Shown: positions 32,752 to 42,139, counted from the stretch's first letter. The stretch: DNA of 64,000 bases from PALSA-350 sp963794165 (GCA_963794165.1 CAWCCT010000001.1:1-64000); one strand, 5' to 3'. The notes: generated by a model not told the origin, from the letters alone. Made by a program: numbers and translations.

Positions 32752-34419
32752 TTAGATCGCCGGCACGCCATCGTGAATCGCGTTCGCGCGCTCCAGGGCA
32801 GCGGATACGTGGGGGCAAATATTTTCCTGGCCCACATGCCGGGCAAAGGAAACCTGTTTCATCAACCGCGCCGGCTGCTCGCGGGCGCCGCATAGCAACA
32901 GCGTTCGCCCGGAGCTGCGCACCTCGAGCGCCAGTCGCTCCAGTGCCTGCAATCCAGTGGAATCGAGCGCCGTCATATTGCGCAGGCGCAGCACCACGAT
33001 CGGCGGCAGCGCAGGCAGCTCGAGGCGAATGTCGTCAATCTTGTCCGTGGCCCCAAAAAGGAAGGGGCCGTGGATGCGGAAAATCGCCACGTACGACGGG
33101 ATGTCCTTCCCTTGCAGCACGTGCATCCGTCCGTCTTCCAGATCGTCTTCGGTCACCCGGGTGACAGTGGTGGTCAGGGTGACTTTGCGAATGAAGACTA
33201 GTGCCGCCAGGATCATGCCTCCCTCCACAGCAACCGTCAGATCCACCAGGACAGTAAGCAGCAGAGTCGTCAGCCATACTCCAATCTCCAGCTTCGAGAG
33301 CCGCAGGACTTGCGGTATTTCGCGCCACTCGCCCATGTTGTAGCAAACCACCATAAGGATCGCGGCCAGCCCGGCCAGCGGGATGAACCTGGCCAGCGGA
33401 GCGGCAAAGAGCAGCACCGCGAGCACGGTGAGGGCATGGACCATACCCGCAACGGGGGTCACCGCTCCGCAGCGGATGCTGGTCGCGGTGCGGGCAATCG
33501 CGCCGGTGGCCGGCAGCCCCCCGCAAAGGGGCGAGAGGATATTGGCAATGCCCTGAGCCACCAGTTCCACATTTGGGTTGTGCTGATCGCCGCTCATGCG
33601 GTCGGCGACGACGGCCGACATCAGCGACTCAATCGCCCCCAGCAGCGCTACCGTGATGGCGGGGGAAATTAGTGTCGTCACTGTGGCGTATTCAAACACT
33701 GGCACGTGGAAGCGGGGAAAGCCCGAAGGGATGCCTCCGAAGCGCGTCCCGATGGTCTCGACCGGCAGATGCAGCAAGTAGACAACAAGGGTGGCCGCGA
33801 GCAGGGCCACAATGTACCCGGGAATCCGGGGCAGAAAACGAATCGTCAGCACGATGAGCAGCAGCGAGGCGCAAGCCAGCAGGGTGGTGGTCAGGGAAAC
33901 GGTGTGCGCACTGCGGAGCACCACCCGCATGCGCCCTACAAAGTCCCCGGGAACCGGTCCGGTATGCAAACCGAAGAAATCTCTGATCTGGGTGCTGGCA
34001 ATGAGAATGGCGATGCCGTTGGTAAAGCCCACGATCACCGGGCGGGGAATGAACTTGACCGCCGCGCCCAGGCCGGTTGCTCCCAGCACCACGAGCATGC
34101 AGCCGGCCATGATGGTGCACACCAACAAACCGTTGAAGCCGTAGCGCGCCAGAATGCCGGCGATGATCACCACAAACGCCCCGGTCGGGCCGCCTATCTG
34201 GGTGCGCGAGCCGCCCAGAGCGGAGATGGCAAATCCAGCTACGACCGCGGTGTAAAGACCAGCCTCTGGCGGGGCGCCTGAGGCAATGGCAAACGCCATC
34301 GAGAGCGGCAAGGCGACCAGACCCACGGTGACGCCTGCCGCCACATCGGCACCGAATTTCCTCCCGTTGTAGTCCCGTAAGGCGAGGAATGACTTAGGTG
34401 TCCAGGCGGTAAGGTTCAA
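32752..34419 (-). CDS. SulP family inorganic anion transporter with STAS domain
   Basis: A 555-residue inner-membrane transporter with 10-12 hydrophobic segments. The family motif region GLYTAVVAGFAISALGGSRTQIGGPTGAF is near residues 55-85. A cytoplasmic C-terminal STAS domain (VVLRLRNMTALDSTGLQALE) starts about residue 440. SulP proteins take up sulphate, bicarbonate or other anions. It is cotranscribed with the ROK kinase downstream. The anion is not determinable from sequence. Confidence 0.9.
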   Translation of the reverse strand: MNLTAWTPKSFLALRDYNGRKFGADVAAGVTVGLVALPLSMAFAIASGAPPEAGLYTAVVAGFAISALGGSRTQIGGPTGAFVVIIAGILARYGFNGLLVCTIMAGCMLVVLGATGLGAAVKFIPRPVIVGFTNGIAILIASTQIRDFFGLHTGPVPGDFVGRMRVVLRSAHTVSLTTTLLACASLLLIVLTIRFLPRIPGYIVALLAATLVVYLLHLPVETIGTRFGGIPSGFPRFHVPVFEYATVTTLISPAITVALLGAIESLMSAVVADRMSGDQHNPNVELVAQGIANILSPLCGGLPATGAIARTATSIRCGAVTPVAGMVHALTVLAVLLFAAPLARFIPLAGLAAILMVVCYNMGEWREIPQVLRLSKLEIGVWLTTLLLTVLVDLTVAVEGGMILAALVFIRKVTLTTTVTRVTEDDLEDGRMHVLQGKDIPSYVAIFRIHGPFLFGATDKIDDIRLELPALPPIVVLRLRNMTALDSTGLQALERLALEVRSSGRTLLLCGAREQPARLMKQVSFARHVGQENICPHVSAALERANAIHDGVPAI

Positions 34420-34431
34420 TACCCATGCTTT

Positions 34432-34826
34432 CTACTGCGTCTTGATTCTGTCGCTGACCCTTTTGGCCAGCTTCCCAATCTCGTCTACTTCTTTCAATAC
34501 ATCGGAGTCGGGCTTATCTCCCTTATCCACTTCTGACTTCAAGGCAGTCGCTAACTGTACCAGCCGCTCGGTATCGCTGAACACCTGCTTCTGATGCTCC
34601 TCCCGAAGCCGCCTCATCTGCTTCGCCAGCATTTCCCGGGCCACGTAAGGTTCTTCCTCCCCCCAAAGCGCCCGCGGTCCATGTTGTCACCGGGCAACGT
34701 CGTGTCCGCAGTAGGAACCCTGTTGTTGTTCTGGAGTGCCGCCAAACCCAGGCTAGCCGCCAAAGTCGCTACTCCCACCAGGGCCACTCGCAGCCGCCGC
34801 GAACCTGTGCGCGATATGTTGCTCAC
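34432..34826 (-). pseudogene. Signal-peptide helical protein with one frameshift
   Basis: Two frames form one protein: signal part MSNISRTGSRRLRVALVGVA, then up to MDRGRFGG, and in the next frame EEEPYVAREMLAKQMRRLREEH and on to KRVSDRIKTQ. The shift is at a run of six G's (minus strand), where one more G would restore the frame. It looks like a relative of the next gene (34861), sharing the pattern of a leucine-rich helix, acidic and basic heptads, and KLAKR/KLAKN. It could be a sequencing artefact or a recent lesion. Confidence 0.6.
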
Positions 34827-34860
34827 ATCAACCTCACATCCCCTTGGAATTACCTTGCGA

Positions 34861-35202
34861 TCACGGCTTGCTTTGAGACACTTGCCCTCGTTCCTTCATT
34901 TTCTCTTTAAGATTTTTGGCTAGCTTCTGGACCTGGTCTGCTTTGCGCAGCGCGGCCAACGACAACGTGTTGCTTCCTGCCTTGGCGACCTCTTGTTTCA
35001 ACTCCTGCACCAGTTGCAGCAATTGTTGCGTGTCTTTCTGTAGTTGCTCCTGCGCTGGATCAGCAGCAGGCACGAGCGGGGCTGCCTGCGCCGGCGCGTC
35101 ATCCGGGGGATCTTGAGCCGGAGATTGCCCTGGAGCACCAGCGGTCGAGGCCAGTCCCAACCCGAGTATCCCCGCAACTACCCACCGCCGGTATGGCATC
35201 AT
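34861..35202 (-). CDS. Secreted helical protein
   Basis: A 113-residue exported protein: signal peptide (VVAGILGLGLASTAGAPG), a Pro/Ala-rich linker (DPPDDAPAQAAPL), then one long helix (QLLQLVQELKQEVAKAGSN and LRKADQVQKLAKNLKEKM). It resembles the frameshifted neighbour at 34432. It is divergent from the MscS gene, whose GTG lies 10 bp away, so the leaders overlap. Function unknown. Confidence 0.6.
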   Translation of the reverse strand: MMPYRRWVVAGILGLGLASTAGAPGQSPAQDPPDDAPAQAAPLVPAADPAQEQLQKDTQQLLQLVQELKQEVAKAGSNTLSLAALRKADQVQKLAKNLKEKMKERGQVSQSKP

Positions 35203-35211
35203 AGGAGGTCA

Positions 35212-36219
35212 GTGTACGCCACCTTTTTCTTCCTTGCCTCTCTTCTCCGCAGGTCGGATCCTACGTCTTCGTTTCTTCGCGGCCTCAACCAGGAGTGGCT
35301 TTCCGACGTACAGGAATTTCTCCACGTCGGCTTGCCTAAGCTGCTCTTTATAGCCCTATACGCCTGGGCACTGATCCTGCTGGTCAACTTCATCACCGGC
35401 CGCATCCTGAAGGTCGCCGAGCGCCGGGACTCGGTCGGACCGGCGCGTGGCGCGCAAATTCGCACCCTGGCCACGGTCATCCGCGCCACCGGGATCGTCA
35501 TCGTCGCCTTCCTGGCTTTCCTGCAGATCATGGAGAACGTCCTGCACTTCAACCTGGGGCCGTTTCTGGCCAGCGCAGGCGTCGCTGGAGTAGCTATCGG
35601 CTTGGCCGCGCAAACCATCGTGAAAGATGTATTAAACGGCGTTTTGATCCTGATCGAGGACCAGTACAACGTAGGCGACGTGGTCACCCTGGCGGGGATG
35701 ACGGGGATTGTGGATTCCATGACCCTGCGCAAGACCAACGTGCGTGGTTTTGACGGCACGCTCTACCTCATCCCTAACAGCCAGATCACCAATGTGGCCA
35801 ACCAGAGCCGCGACTTTTCGATAACCACGCTGAATGTCTCGGTGGACTTCTCCGCCAATCCTGACCAAGTGATTCCGCTGTTGAAGCAGATTGCGCTTGA
35901 GGTGCGGAACGAGCCGGCATTCAAGGACGTGTTCATCGCAGATCCGCAGGTTTTTGGGGTGGATTCCATCAAGGGCACCGAGGTCATCTACCCCATCCAG
36001 ATCAGGACGCTGCCGCGCAAGCAATTTGACGCCATGCGCGAGATGCAGCGGCGCATCCGCCTGGCTCTGGAAGAGCACCACCTGCTCCCGGGAAGCCCCT
36101 ACCGGGTGCTCAGTGGTTCGGGGCAGACGACCACCGCGGAGCGCGAGGCTGAAGCCCCCAAAGCCGCCGACCCCACCACCGCTAAGCCCAACGAAACAAA
36201 CCCTTTTACCGGGGAGTAG
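35212..36219 (+). CDS. Small-conductance mechanosensitive channel, MscS family
   Basis: A 335-residue inner-membrane channel. Several hydrophobic segments precede the pore-lining helix AGVAGVAIGLAAQTIVKDVLNG (about residues 120-145), with the Gly/Ala packing of MscS. The beta domain follows (LILIEDQYNVGDVV, LIPNSQITNVAN). GTG 35212 has AGGAGG upstream, closer than usual. The channel opens under membrane tension to release solutes. The C-terminus has a Pro/Thr-rich tail. Confidence 0.9.
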   Translation: MYATFFFLASLLRRSDPTSSFLRGLNQEWLSDVQEFLHVGLPKLLFIALYAWALILLVNFITGRILKVAERRDSVGPARGAQIRTLATVIRATGIVIVAFLAFLQIMENVLHFNLGPFLASAGVAGVAIGLAAQTIVKDVLNGVLILIEDQYNVGDVVTLAGMTGIVDSMTLRKTNVRGFDGTLYLIPNSQITNVANQSRDFSITTLNVSVDFSANPDQVIPLLKQIALEVRNEPAFKDVFIADPQVFGVDSIKGTEVIYPIQIRTLPRKQFDAMREMQRRIRLALEEHHLLPGSPYRVLSGSGQTTTAEREAEAPKAADPTTAKPNETNPFTGE

Positions 36220-36247
36220 CCCTTCCCCAAACTAGACCCCGGGTGGT

Positions 36248-38362
36248 TCAACTTGAGGATGGAGCTTCAAGCAGGGCGAGCAGTTGGTCTGGGTCGGCAG
36301 TCGGCGGCAGGCAGGAGGTTCCCTTGCATACCACCGCGAAGCTATCGGCTTCCTTCAGGTCGGGAAGCAGCGGCAGGGTTTCAGCCAGCAATGGGGGCAG
36401 AGGGCTGACCACCTGCGCGCGATTCAGGCGGATCACGCTCTTGTTCACCGCGTACCCCACGGCAGCCGCCTCCAGCTCGTCGGCTGCGGCGTCTTCGCCG
36501 ATCACTACCACCTGTATGGGCGGCAGCAGCAGGCGCTCCAACGCCAGGCCGTAGGTTCCTGCGTAGAGCCCAAAGTGGGTCACCACCCCGGCAAACGCCT
36601 CCAGGGTATCCTCCGCTTTCTGGCGCAGATCGACCCTTCCGTTGAGCGCCTCCAGGCGCAGCAGCGCAGCCGCTGCGGCAGGATTTCCCGCCGGCGTTGG
36701 GGAATCCTGCAAAGGCTTACGCCGTGCCGTCAGCACGCCGAGCAATTCCGGACCGTTGGCGGCGGCATCAAAAAAGCCTCCGCCCACGGGATCATAAAAC
36801 TCCGCTACCATGCGGTCGGCTAAGTCCAGCGCGGCTTGGTAATACTTCATTGCGCCGGTCGCCAGCCAACCATCCAGGCAAGCATGGGTAAGAAAGGCAT
36901 AGTCGTCTAACATGCCCGCAACCCACTTGGGATCAGCGCCGCCGGTATAGGAAATCACATGGGCCAGCCCGCGTTCCGCTTGCAGACCCTCACGCAGCAG
37001 CCGGTCCAAGGTAAGAAGCGCAAAGGCTTTTACCTCGGGCATCTGCAACGCCCGCGCCGCTTCCAAATAGGCGGAAACCGCTAGCGCATTCCAGTTGGTG
37101 TAGACGGTGGTGTCGATGAAGGGCGTGGGACGCTCCCCCCGCGCCGCCAGCAAACGGGCATGAGCCGCGGATAAAAGCTCAGCAGCCTGATCGAGAGGCT
37201 TGCCCGCGCGCGCCGCCACCGCCGACAGGGTCTGCTTCACATGAAGTACGTTCTTGGCGGGATTGTGGTGCATATCCCCCAGGTCGCCGATGTCGTAGTA
37301 GGCCGCGGCAATTTCCATCTCTTCCGGGCTGAGCACGGCCGCGGCTTCGGCCCGCGTCCAGGTAAAGTAATCGCCATCATCCTCCAGGTCGATGTCCGCA
37401 TCCTGCGAGGCATAGAAGCCTCCCCGCTCGCGGTCGGTAAGGGATGCATCCATCCAGCGGATTATGTCCCTGGCTACATTTGCCGACGGGGGATCAACAT
37501 AGGTCTCAAAAGCGTGCACATAATTCTTCAGCAGCTCGGCGTTGTCGTACAGCATCTTCTCGAAGTGCGGCACTACCCAGGCCTCATCGACTGAGTAACG
37601 ATGGAACCCGCCGCCCAGCTGATCGTAGACCCCGCCGCGCGCCATCTTTTTGAGGGTCTCCATGGCCGCCTCACGCGCCGCCTCGTTGCCCGTGCGCCCG
37701 GCCACATCGAGCAGCAGGTCAATGGCCGAGGGATGGGCGAACTTGGGCTGGGAGCCGAAACCTCCGTTGTGGCGATCGAATTTATCCAGCGCCGACGCCA
37801 CCATCTGGTCCACGATGCCCAGGCTCAGATTGCCCGCACGGCCGGCAAAATTCTCGTTGTATTCAATCGCCTCCACTACGCTCCCTGCCGACTCCAGCAC
37901 CTCTTCGCGGCGCGTCTTCCAGGCATCCACCATGGTGCGCAGCACGCGCTCGAAGCCGGGGCGGCCGTAGCGCTCGTCCCGGGGGAAATACGTTCCCCCG
38001 AAGTACGGCTGGCCCTGGGGCGTCAGCACCGCGGTGAGGGGCCATCCATTTTGCCCACTGATGGCGCTCACCGCAGCCTGGTAACGGGTATCCACATCCG
38101 GACGTTCGTCGCGGTCAACTTTGACGGCAATGAAGTTCTGGTTGATAACCTCCGCCAGTCGCGGATCTTCATAGCTCTCCCGATCCATCACATGGCACCA
38201 GTGGCACCACACAGCCCCGATATCGAGCAGGATGGGTTTGTCTTCCTCGGCTGCGAGGGTAAAGGCCTTGGCTCCCCATTCGTGCCACTCGACCGGCTGG
38301 TGCATGGCGGACCGCAGGTACGAGGATGAGGCTTCGGCGAGCTCATTGGTAGGGTGTGTCAT
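36248..38362 (-). CDS. DUF255 thioredoxin-domain protein (YyaL/SSP411 family)
   Basis: A 704-residue protein. The N-terminal thioredoxin-like domain carries CHWCHVM (C53, C56) and VDRDERPDVD, the signature of the DUF255/spermatogenesis-associated protein 20 family. The remainder resembles a six-hairpin glycosidase-like (alpha/alpha) toroid, with GGFGSQPKFAHPS and GGGFHRYSVDEAWVVPHFEKM. Usual length is about 650-700. No signal peptide, so cytoplasmic. A redox or carbohydrate-related role is assumed but not proven for the family. Its start overlaps the end of the upstream membrane protein gene (ATGA). Confidence 0.92.
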   Translation of the reverse strand: MTHPTNELAEASSSYLRSAMHQPVEWHEWGAKAFTLAAEEDKPILLDIGAVWCHWCHVMDRESYEDPRLAEVINQNFIAVKVDRDERPDVDTRYQAAVSAISGQNGWPLTAVLTPQGQPYFGGTYFPRDERYGRPGFERVLRTMVDAWKTRREEVLESAGSVVEAIEYNENFAGRAGNLSLGIVDQMVASALDKFDRHNGGFGSQPKFAHPSAIDLLLDVAGRTGNEAAREAAMETLKKMARGGVYDQLGGGFHRYSVDEAWVVPHFEKMLYDNAELLKNYVHAFETYVDPPSANVARDIIRWMDASLTDRERGGFYASQDADIDLEDDGDYFTWTRAEAAAVLSPEEMEIAAAYYDIGDLGDMHHNPAKNVLHVKQTLSAVAARAGKPLDQAAELLSAAHARLLAARGERPTPFIDTTVYTNWNALAVSAYLEAARALQMPEVKAFALLTLDRLLREGLQAERGLAHVISYTGGADPKWVAGMLDDYAFLTHACLDGWLATGAMKYYQAALDLADRMVAEFYDPVGGGFFDAAANGPELLGVLTARRKPLQDSPTPAGNPAAAAALLRLEALNGRVDLRQKAEDTLEAFAGVVTHFGLYAGTYGLALERLLLPPIQVVVIGEDAAADELEAAAVGYAVNKSVIRLNRAQVVSPLPPLLAETLPLLPDLKEADSFAVVCKGTSCLPPTADPDQLLALLEAPSSS

Positions 38363-38847
38363 CTACTGTTAAGTCTACCTTCCGCCAGTCGCCGCCGGGC
38401 CAGCACCACGTACGTCCACACCACCACCAGGGCGAACGTGATGACAAAAAAATTAAGGGCGGAAAAAAAGAACTCCTGCACAGCCGATGGATTTCGCAAG
38501 TGATAAAGGTTCAACAACCCCATGCGCCGGTAAATAAGGAGACTAGCCGCGAGCGGGGCTGCCGGAATCAAGAAGCCGCGCCAGCGGACAATCCAGCCGG
38601 GAGGAATTAGTACAACCGACGGCAGCACCACGGGCACGAATCCAGCCATGGCCATGAAGAGACTGAAGCCGGCCCACACCATCAATCCTTCGGCCAGAGA
38701 AATGGGCAATCGGCGGAAGTCGCCATCCACATAGCGCCAGGCGAGAGACAGCTTGAAGGGAAAGCTCACCAGCCAACCGGCGGACCAGCCTGCCACGGCT
38801 GCCAGCAACCCGAATTTCACCCGCGTCAGCCAGCCGAAGGTCTTCAT
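38359..38847 (-). CDS. Hypothetical four-helix membrane protein
   Basis: A 162-residue inner-membrane protein with four hydrophobic segments (FGLLAAVAGWSAGWLV, LMVWAGFSLFMAMAGFVPVV, GFLIPAAPLAASLLIY, FFFSALNFFVITFALVVVW). It is flanked on the same strand by the M20 peptidase (1 bp upstream) and the DUF255 gene (4-bp overlap), so it lies in a three-gene operon. No recognised family. Confidence 0.65.
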   Translation of the reverse strand: MKTFGWLTRVKFGLLAAVAGWSAGWLVSFPFKLSLAWRYVDGDFRRLPISLAEGLMVWAGFSLFMAMAGFVPVVLPSVVLIPPGWIVRWRGFLIPAAPLAASLLIYRRMGLLNLYHLRNPSAVQEFFFSALNFFVITFALVVVWTYVVLARRRLAEGRLNSR

Positions 38848-38848
38848 C

Positions 38849-39871
38849 TCATGCGACTAACCGGCGGGCCACCTCGAAATACAGGTCCACGGCCGCCAGC
38901 AGCTCGCGCTTGGCAATCTTCTCAAAGGGAGTATGCGCCACATGGATGGAGCCCGGGCCCAGCAGCAGGGGCTCACCCCAGTTGCTCAGCGCGGGGACAT
39001 CGGTGGTGAAGGCGGCCACCATGGTTTCCAGTCCCTCCACCTGGCGCATGCGGATGAAGGGAATTTCCAGGGTGAACTCCACCTCTGCCAATCCGGCGAC
39101 TGCCTGCTCAATGGCTTTCCGGGTTTCCTCGGAGGGACCCACCAACCGGATCAGCAGCGACGCGACGGCGGAGTCGGCAATCACATTGGGTGCGTGTCCT
39201 CCGTGAATCAGGCCGATGTTCATGGTGCTTGGACCCACACCCTCGACGGTGGGAAGATCCAGGGCCAGCAGCCGGCTCAGAGCGTGCACCAGCTTGTGCA
39301 CGGCGCTATCGCCCAGCTCCGGGTAAGCGGAATGCGCCATGGTGCCGTGAGCGCGAATTTCGGCCCGCAGCGTTCCCTTGGAGGCCAACGCCAGGCGATT
39401 ATCCGTGGGCTCGCCGTTGATGAGAAAGCGGCTGCCTTTGGAGTGCTGATTGGCCAACCGTGCTCCCGCAGAATCGCGCTCCTCTCCGACTACGAACAGA
39501 AGGGCGACGGCCACACCGGCCTCGCGCAGCCGCTCGGCGGCCGCCACCTGCGCCGCGATAATCCCCTTGGCATCGCAGGCGCCCCGTCCATAAAGAAAGA
39601 GCTCATCCTCGCGGCTGGGAATAAAAGGAGGCACCGTATCCATGTGCGTGGAAAGCACGACATCGGGCCGCCCGCCGTTGCCGGCATAGACGTTGAAGCG
39701 TGGGCCGCTGTAGTTGCTGGGCGTGGGCTGCGCCACCTCCATCCGCTCCACGGCAAAGCCCCGCTCGCGCAGAAAGGTGTCGAGATACTCCCCCACCGCC
39801 CCCTCGTTATAGGTGAGCGATTCAATGTCCACCAGGCGGCGCGTCAGGGCAATGGGATCGAGAGGCTTCAT
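38849..39871 (-). CDS. M20 family metallopeptidase (ArgE/DapE/LysK type)
   Basis: A 340-residue zinc hydrolase. Metal-ligand regions are visible: STHMDTVPPF (His and Asp), GRGACDAKG, FVVGEERDSAG (catalytic Glu pair), and the dimerisation domain with HGTMAHSAYPELG. The C-terminal His is in GPGSIHVAHTPFE. Members cleave N-acyl groups or peptides: acetylornithine, succinyl-diaminopimelate, or LysW-linked lysine or ornithine. The exact substrate is undecided. It is the first gene of the leftward operon and divergent from the alpha/beta hydrolase. Confidence 0.88.
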   Translation of the reverse strand: MKPLDPIALTRRLVDIESLTYNEGAVGEYLDTFLRERGFAVERMEVAQPTPSNYSGPRFNVYAGNGGRPDVVLSTHMDTVPPFIPSREDELFLYGRGACDAKGIIAAQVAAAERLREAGVAVALLFVVGEERDSAGARLANQHSKGSRFLINGEPTDNRLALASKGTLRAEIRAHGTMAHSAYPELGDSAVHKLVHALSRLLALDLPTVEGVGPSTMNIGLIHGGHAPNVIADSAVASLLIRLVGPSEETRKAIEQAVAGLAEVEFTLEIPFIRMRQVEGLETMVAAFTTDVPALSNWGEPLLLGPGSIHVAHTPFEKIAKRELLAAVDLYFEVARRLVA

Positions 39872-39922
39872 CGTAGTTCAGCATAAATGAGCCGCCAGTG
39901 CGAAATACTTTAGGATACGGGC

Positions 39923-40591
39923 ATGAACACTTCCCTGCTGCGCAGCGTTGACGATCTGCGCGGGCCGGCAGGCCGCATCGAAGCCCTGCTAAATGAGGGT
40001 GAGGACGACGCGCCCTACGCTGCCCTGGTGTGCCATCCGCACCCGCTGTTTGGCGGAACCATGCACAACAAAGTGGTGTATCACGCCATGAAGACCTTCC
40101 ACGGCTACGGTCTACCGGTGCTGCGCTTCAATTTTCGCGGCGCCGGCTTGAGCGAGGGCGCGCACGACAACGGACATGGCGAGGTGGACGACGTGCACGC
40201 CGCGCTCGACTGGCTGGAGCGGGAATACCACCGGCCCATCCTCTTCGCCGGCTTCTCTTTCGGTTCCAGTGTCGGATTGCACGCCTGCTGCGGCGACAAA
40301 CGGGTTAGCGGAATCGCCGCGCTGGGGCTTCCCGTCCGTGCCGGGGGACGGGACTATCATTACCGTTTTCTCGCCGGATGCAGCCAGCCCAAGCTGTTTA
40401 TCAGCGGGACAGAGGATGAGTATGGACCGCCGGAAGTGGTGGTAGCCATGATAGCCGGCGCGGCGCCCCCGGCGGAGCTGGTGCTGGTGGAGGGCGCCGA
40501 TCATTTCTTCAAGGGCAGACTGGAGCAAATGCAGTCCGCCTTGGGTGCCTGGGTCGAAACCCACTTTCTTCCCCGTGTGATGCCGCCATGA
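39923..40591 (+). CDS. Alpha/beta hydrolase
   Basis: A 222-residue hydrolase fold. ALVCHPHPLFGGTMHNKVVY is the HPHPxxGGxMxNxVV motif of small alpha/beta hydrolases. The nucleophile elbow is GFSFGS, and Asp and His candidates occur in GTEDEYGPP and GADHFFKG. Lacks a signal peptide. The stop overlaps the start of glycerate kinase (ATGA), so the two form a coupled pair. The ester or amide substrate is unknown. Confidence 0.85.
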   Translation: MNTSLLRSVDDLRGPAGRIEALLNEGEDDAPYAALVCHPHPLFGGTMHNKVVYHAMKTFHGYGLPVLRFNFRGAGLSEGAHDNGHGEVDDVHAALDWLEREYHRPILFAGFSFGSSVGLHACCGDKRVSGIAALGLPVRAGGRDYHYRFLAGCSQPKLFISGTEDEYGPPEVVVAMIAGAAPPAELVLVEGADHFFKGRLEQMQSALGAWVETHFLPRVMPP

Positions 40592-41847
40592 CCCTGGCCG
40601 ACGACGCACGCAGCATTTTCCATCAGGCGCTTGCCGCAGCAAGCATCCCTGCCGCCTTCGATCGCCTTCGCTGGGGCTCCATGTCCTTGGACCGCTACGA
40701 CAGGCACTACGCCGTGGCCGTGGGAAAAGCAGCTCTGCCCATGTTGGAAGCCCTACGGTCGCGGCTGCCTTACCGCCTAGCCGGGGGCATATGCTGCGCC
40801 CCGTTGCTGCCCGCGGAGAGGATCAGCGGCGTCGACTACTATACCGGCGGCCATCCCTTGCCCAACCAGGACTCTTTCGACTCCGCTGCTGCTGCGCTGC
40901 GGCTGCTGCAACAGACGGGCCCTCGGGACTTCATTTTCTTTCTGATTAGCGGCGGCGGTTCCGCCATGTTCGAGCTGCCCTTGGACAAGCGCATTTCGCT
41001 GGAGGAGACGCGGGTACTCTACCAGGCTCTGGTGGGTTCGGGGGCCACGATCGCGGAGATCAACACCGTGCGCAAGCACTTCTCCGCAGTCAAGGGGGGC
41101 CGGCTGGCCGCAGCCGCTCCTCAGGCCGCGCGATTCTCCTTGCTTGTAGCGGACGTAGCGCCCAAGTATCTCGATGCCTTGGCGTCGGGTCTCACGCTTC
41201 CTGACTCGTCGACGGTGGCGGAATGCCGCGAAATTCTTGAGCGCTACCACCTGCAGGAGCGTTTTTCCCCAGCATTGCAGGCGTTCTTCGATGATCCTGC
41301 CTTGTCTGAGACACCATCTCTTCCCGAGGCACCGGTCGAAGTGCTGCTTTCCAGCGACGATCTGATAGAGGCCGCCCGGGCGCAGGCGACCAGGTTGGGT
41401 TATGAAGTGGTGATCGACAACAGCTGTGACGATTGGGACTACCGAGATGCGGCCCACTATCTACTTGATCGCTTCGATCGATTGCGGACTCAGTATCGGA
41501 GGTTGTGCCTGCTCTCGGGCGGCGAGGTGACGGTCCGCCTGGGCCGCGAGCACGGCGCTGGTGGACGCAACCAGCAATTCGCTTTGGCCTGTGCGCTTGA
41601 ACTGGCGGGGCGAAGTTCGATGGTAGTGCTCAGCGCCGGCAGCGACGGCATCGATGGAAACAGCGCCGCCGCAGGTGCGATTGCCGATGCGACCACCGTG
41701 GCTCGCAGCCAGGCCATGGGAATCGATGCTGCCTCCGCGCTTGATCGCTTCGACGCGTACCCGCTCTTCACCGCGCTGGGCGACACCCTGGTCACTGGCC
41801 CGACGCATAACAACCTGCGCGACCTCCGCATCCTGCTCACTTCGTAA
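40588..41847 (+). CDS. Glycerate 2-kinase (DUF4147/MOFRL family)
   Basis: A 419-residue kinase that phosphorylates D-glycerate at O-2. DUF4147 N-terminal domain motifs: AVAVGKAALPMLEA, FFLISGGGSAMFELP and EINTVRKHFSAVKGGRLA. The MOFRL C-terminal domain has LSGGEVTVRLGREHGAGGRNQQFALA and SAGSDGIDGNSAAAGA. Typical length is 420-450. It feeds glycerate into glycolysis, often in sugar-acid degradation. Coupled with the upstream alpha/beta hydrolase. Confidence 0.92.
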   Translation: MTLADDARSIFHQALAAASIPAAFDRLRWGSMSLDRYDRHYAVAVGKAALPMLEALRSRLPYRLAGGICCAPLLPAERISGVDYYTGGHPLPNQDSFDSAAAALRLLQQTGPRDFIFFLISGGGSAMFELPLDKRISLEETRVLYQALVGSGATIAEINTVRKHFSAVKGGRLAAAAPQAARFSLLVADVAPKYLDALASGLTLPDSSTVAECREILERYHLQERFSPALQAFFDDPALSETPSLPEAPVEVLLSSDDLIEAARAQATRLGYEVVIDNSCDDWDYRDAAHYLLDRFDRLRTQYRRLCLLSGGEVTVRLGREHGAGGRNQQFALACALELAGRSSMVVLSAGSDGIDGNSAAAGAIADATTVARSQAMGIDAASALDRFDAYPLFTALGDTLVTGPTHNNLRDLRILLTS

Positions 41848-41869
41848 TCTTTCCCAGCAACGAATGCAT

Positions 41870-42010
41870 GGGTGCCCCACATCTCGCTCGTCTTTCGCGA
41901 GATGTGGGATTCCACGAAGGTTTCCGTCTCGGATTGAGATCCCAAAAACCGTCGGTGTAGAGCTGTGGTATCCGACATCTCGCAAAAAACGAGCGAGATG
42001 TGGGCACCCG
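41870..42010. repeat. R1 REP-like inverted pair
   Basis: Copies at 41870-41915 (minus orientation, with a loop base change to tcttt) and 41965-42010 (plus orientation, ccgacatctcgc variant). They lie downstream of glycerate kinase in a convergent intergenic region. Confidence 0.85.
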
Positions 42011-42080
42011 TGGATTGGTTACGGATAAAGATCCCAAAAAGTGGAATACCCGTGGATTGGTTGCGGATAGAGATCCAAAA
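42004..42080 (+). repeat. Two-copy tandem repeat attached to an R1 palindrome
   Basis: acccgtggattggttacgga, taaagatcccaaaaag, a short spacer, then acccgtggattggttgcgga and tagagatccaaaaag. Period about 41 bp. The unit begins at the end of the R1 palindrome; a related ccgtggttccgtgg..gagatcccaaagag follows the R1 copy at 9297. Confidence 0.7.
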
Positions 42081-42085
42081 AGAAT

Positions 42086-42128
42086 GGCGCTCTTACCGGC
42101 CGTAAAGAACCTGCCAAATAAGAGCGCC
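42086..42128 (-). terminator. Hairpin downstream of the lipoprotein gene
   Basis: ggcgctctta (42086-42095) pairs fully with taagagcgcc (42119-42128), a 10-bp stem with a 23-base loop. It lies just after the stop of the leftward lipoprotein gene. There is an A/T-rich run on the left (minus-strand T's near 42076-42083), which fits an intrinsic terminator, although the loop is large. Confidence 0.5.
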
Positions 42129-42139
42129 TAGGAGGCTTA

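Noticed and set aside
41870..42080. Possible CRISPR array from regularly repeated palindromes
   Set aside because: Only two inverted palindromes and one tandem duplication; no equal spacers, no direct repeats of array type, and no cas genes in the window.
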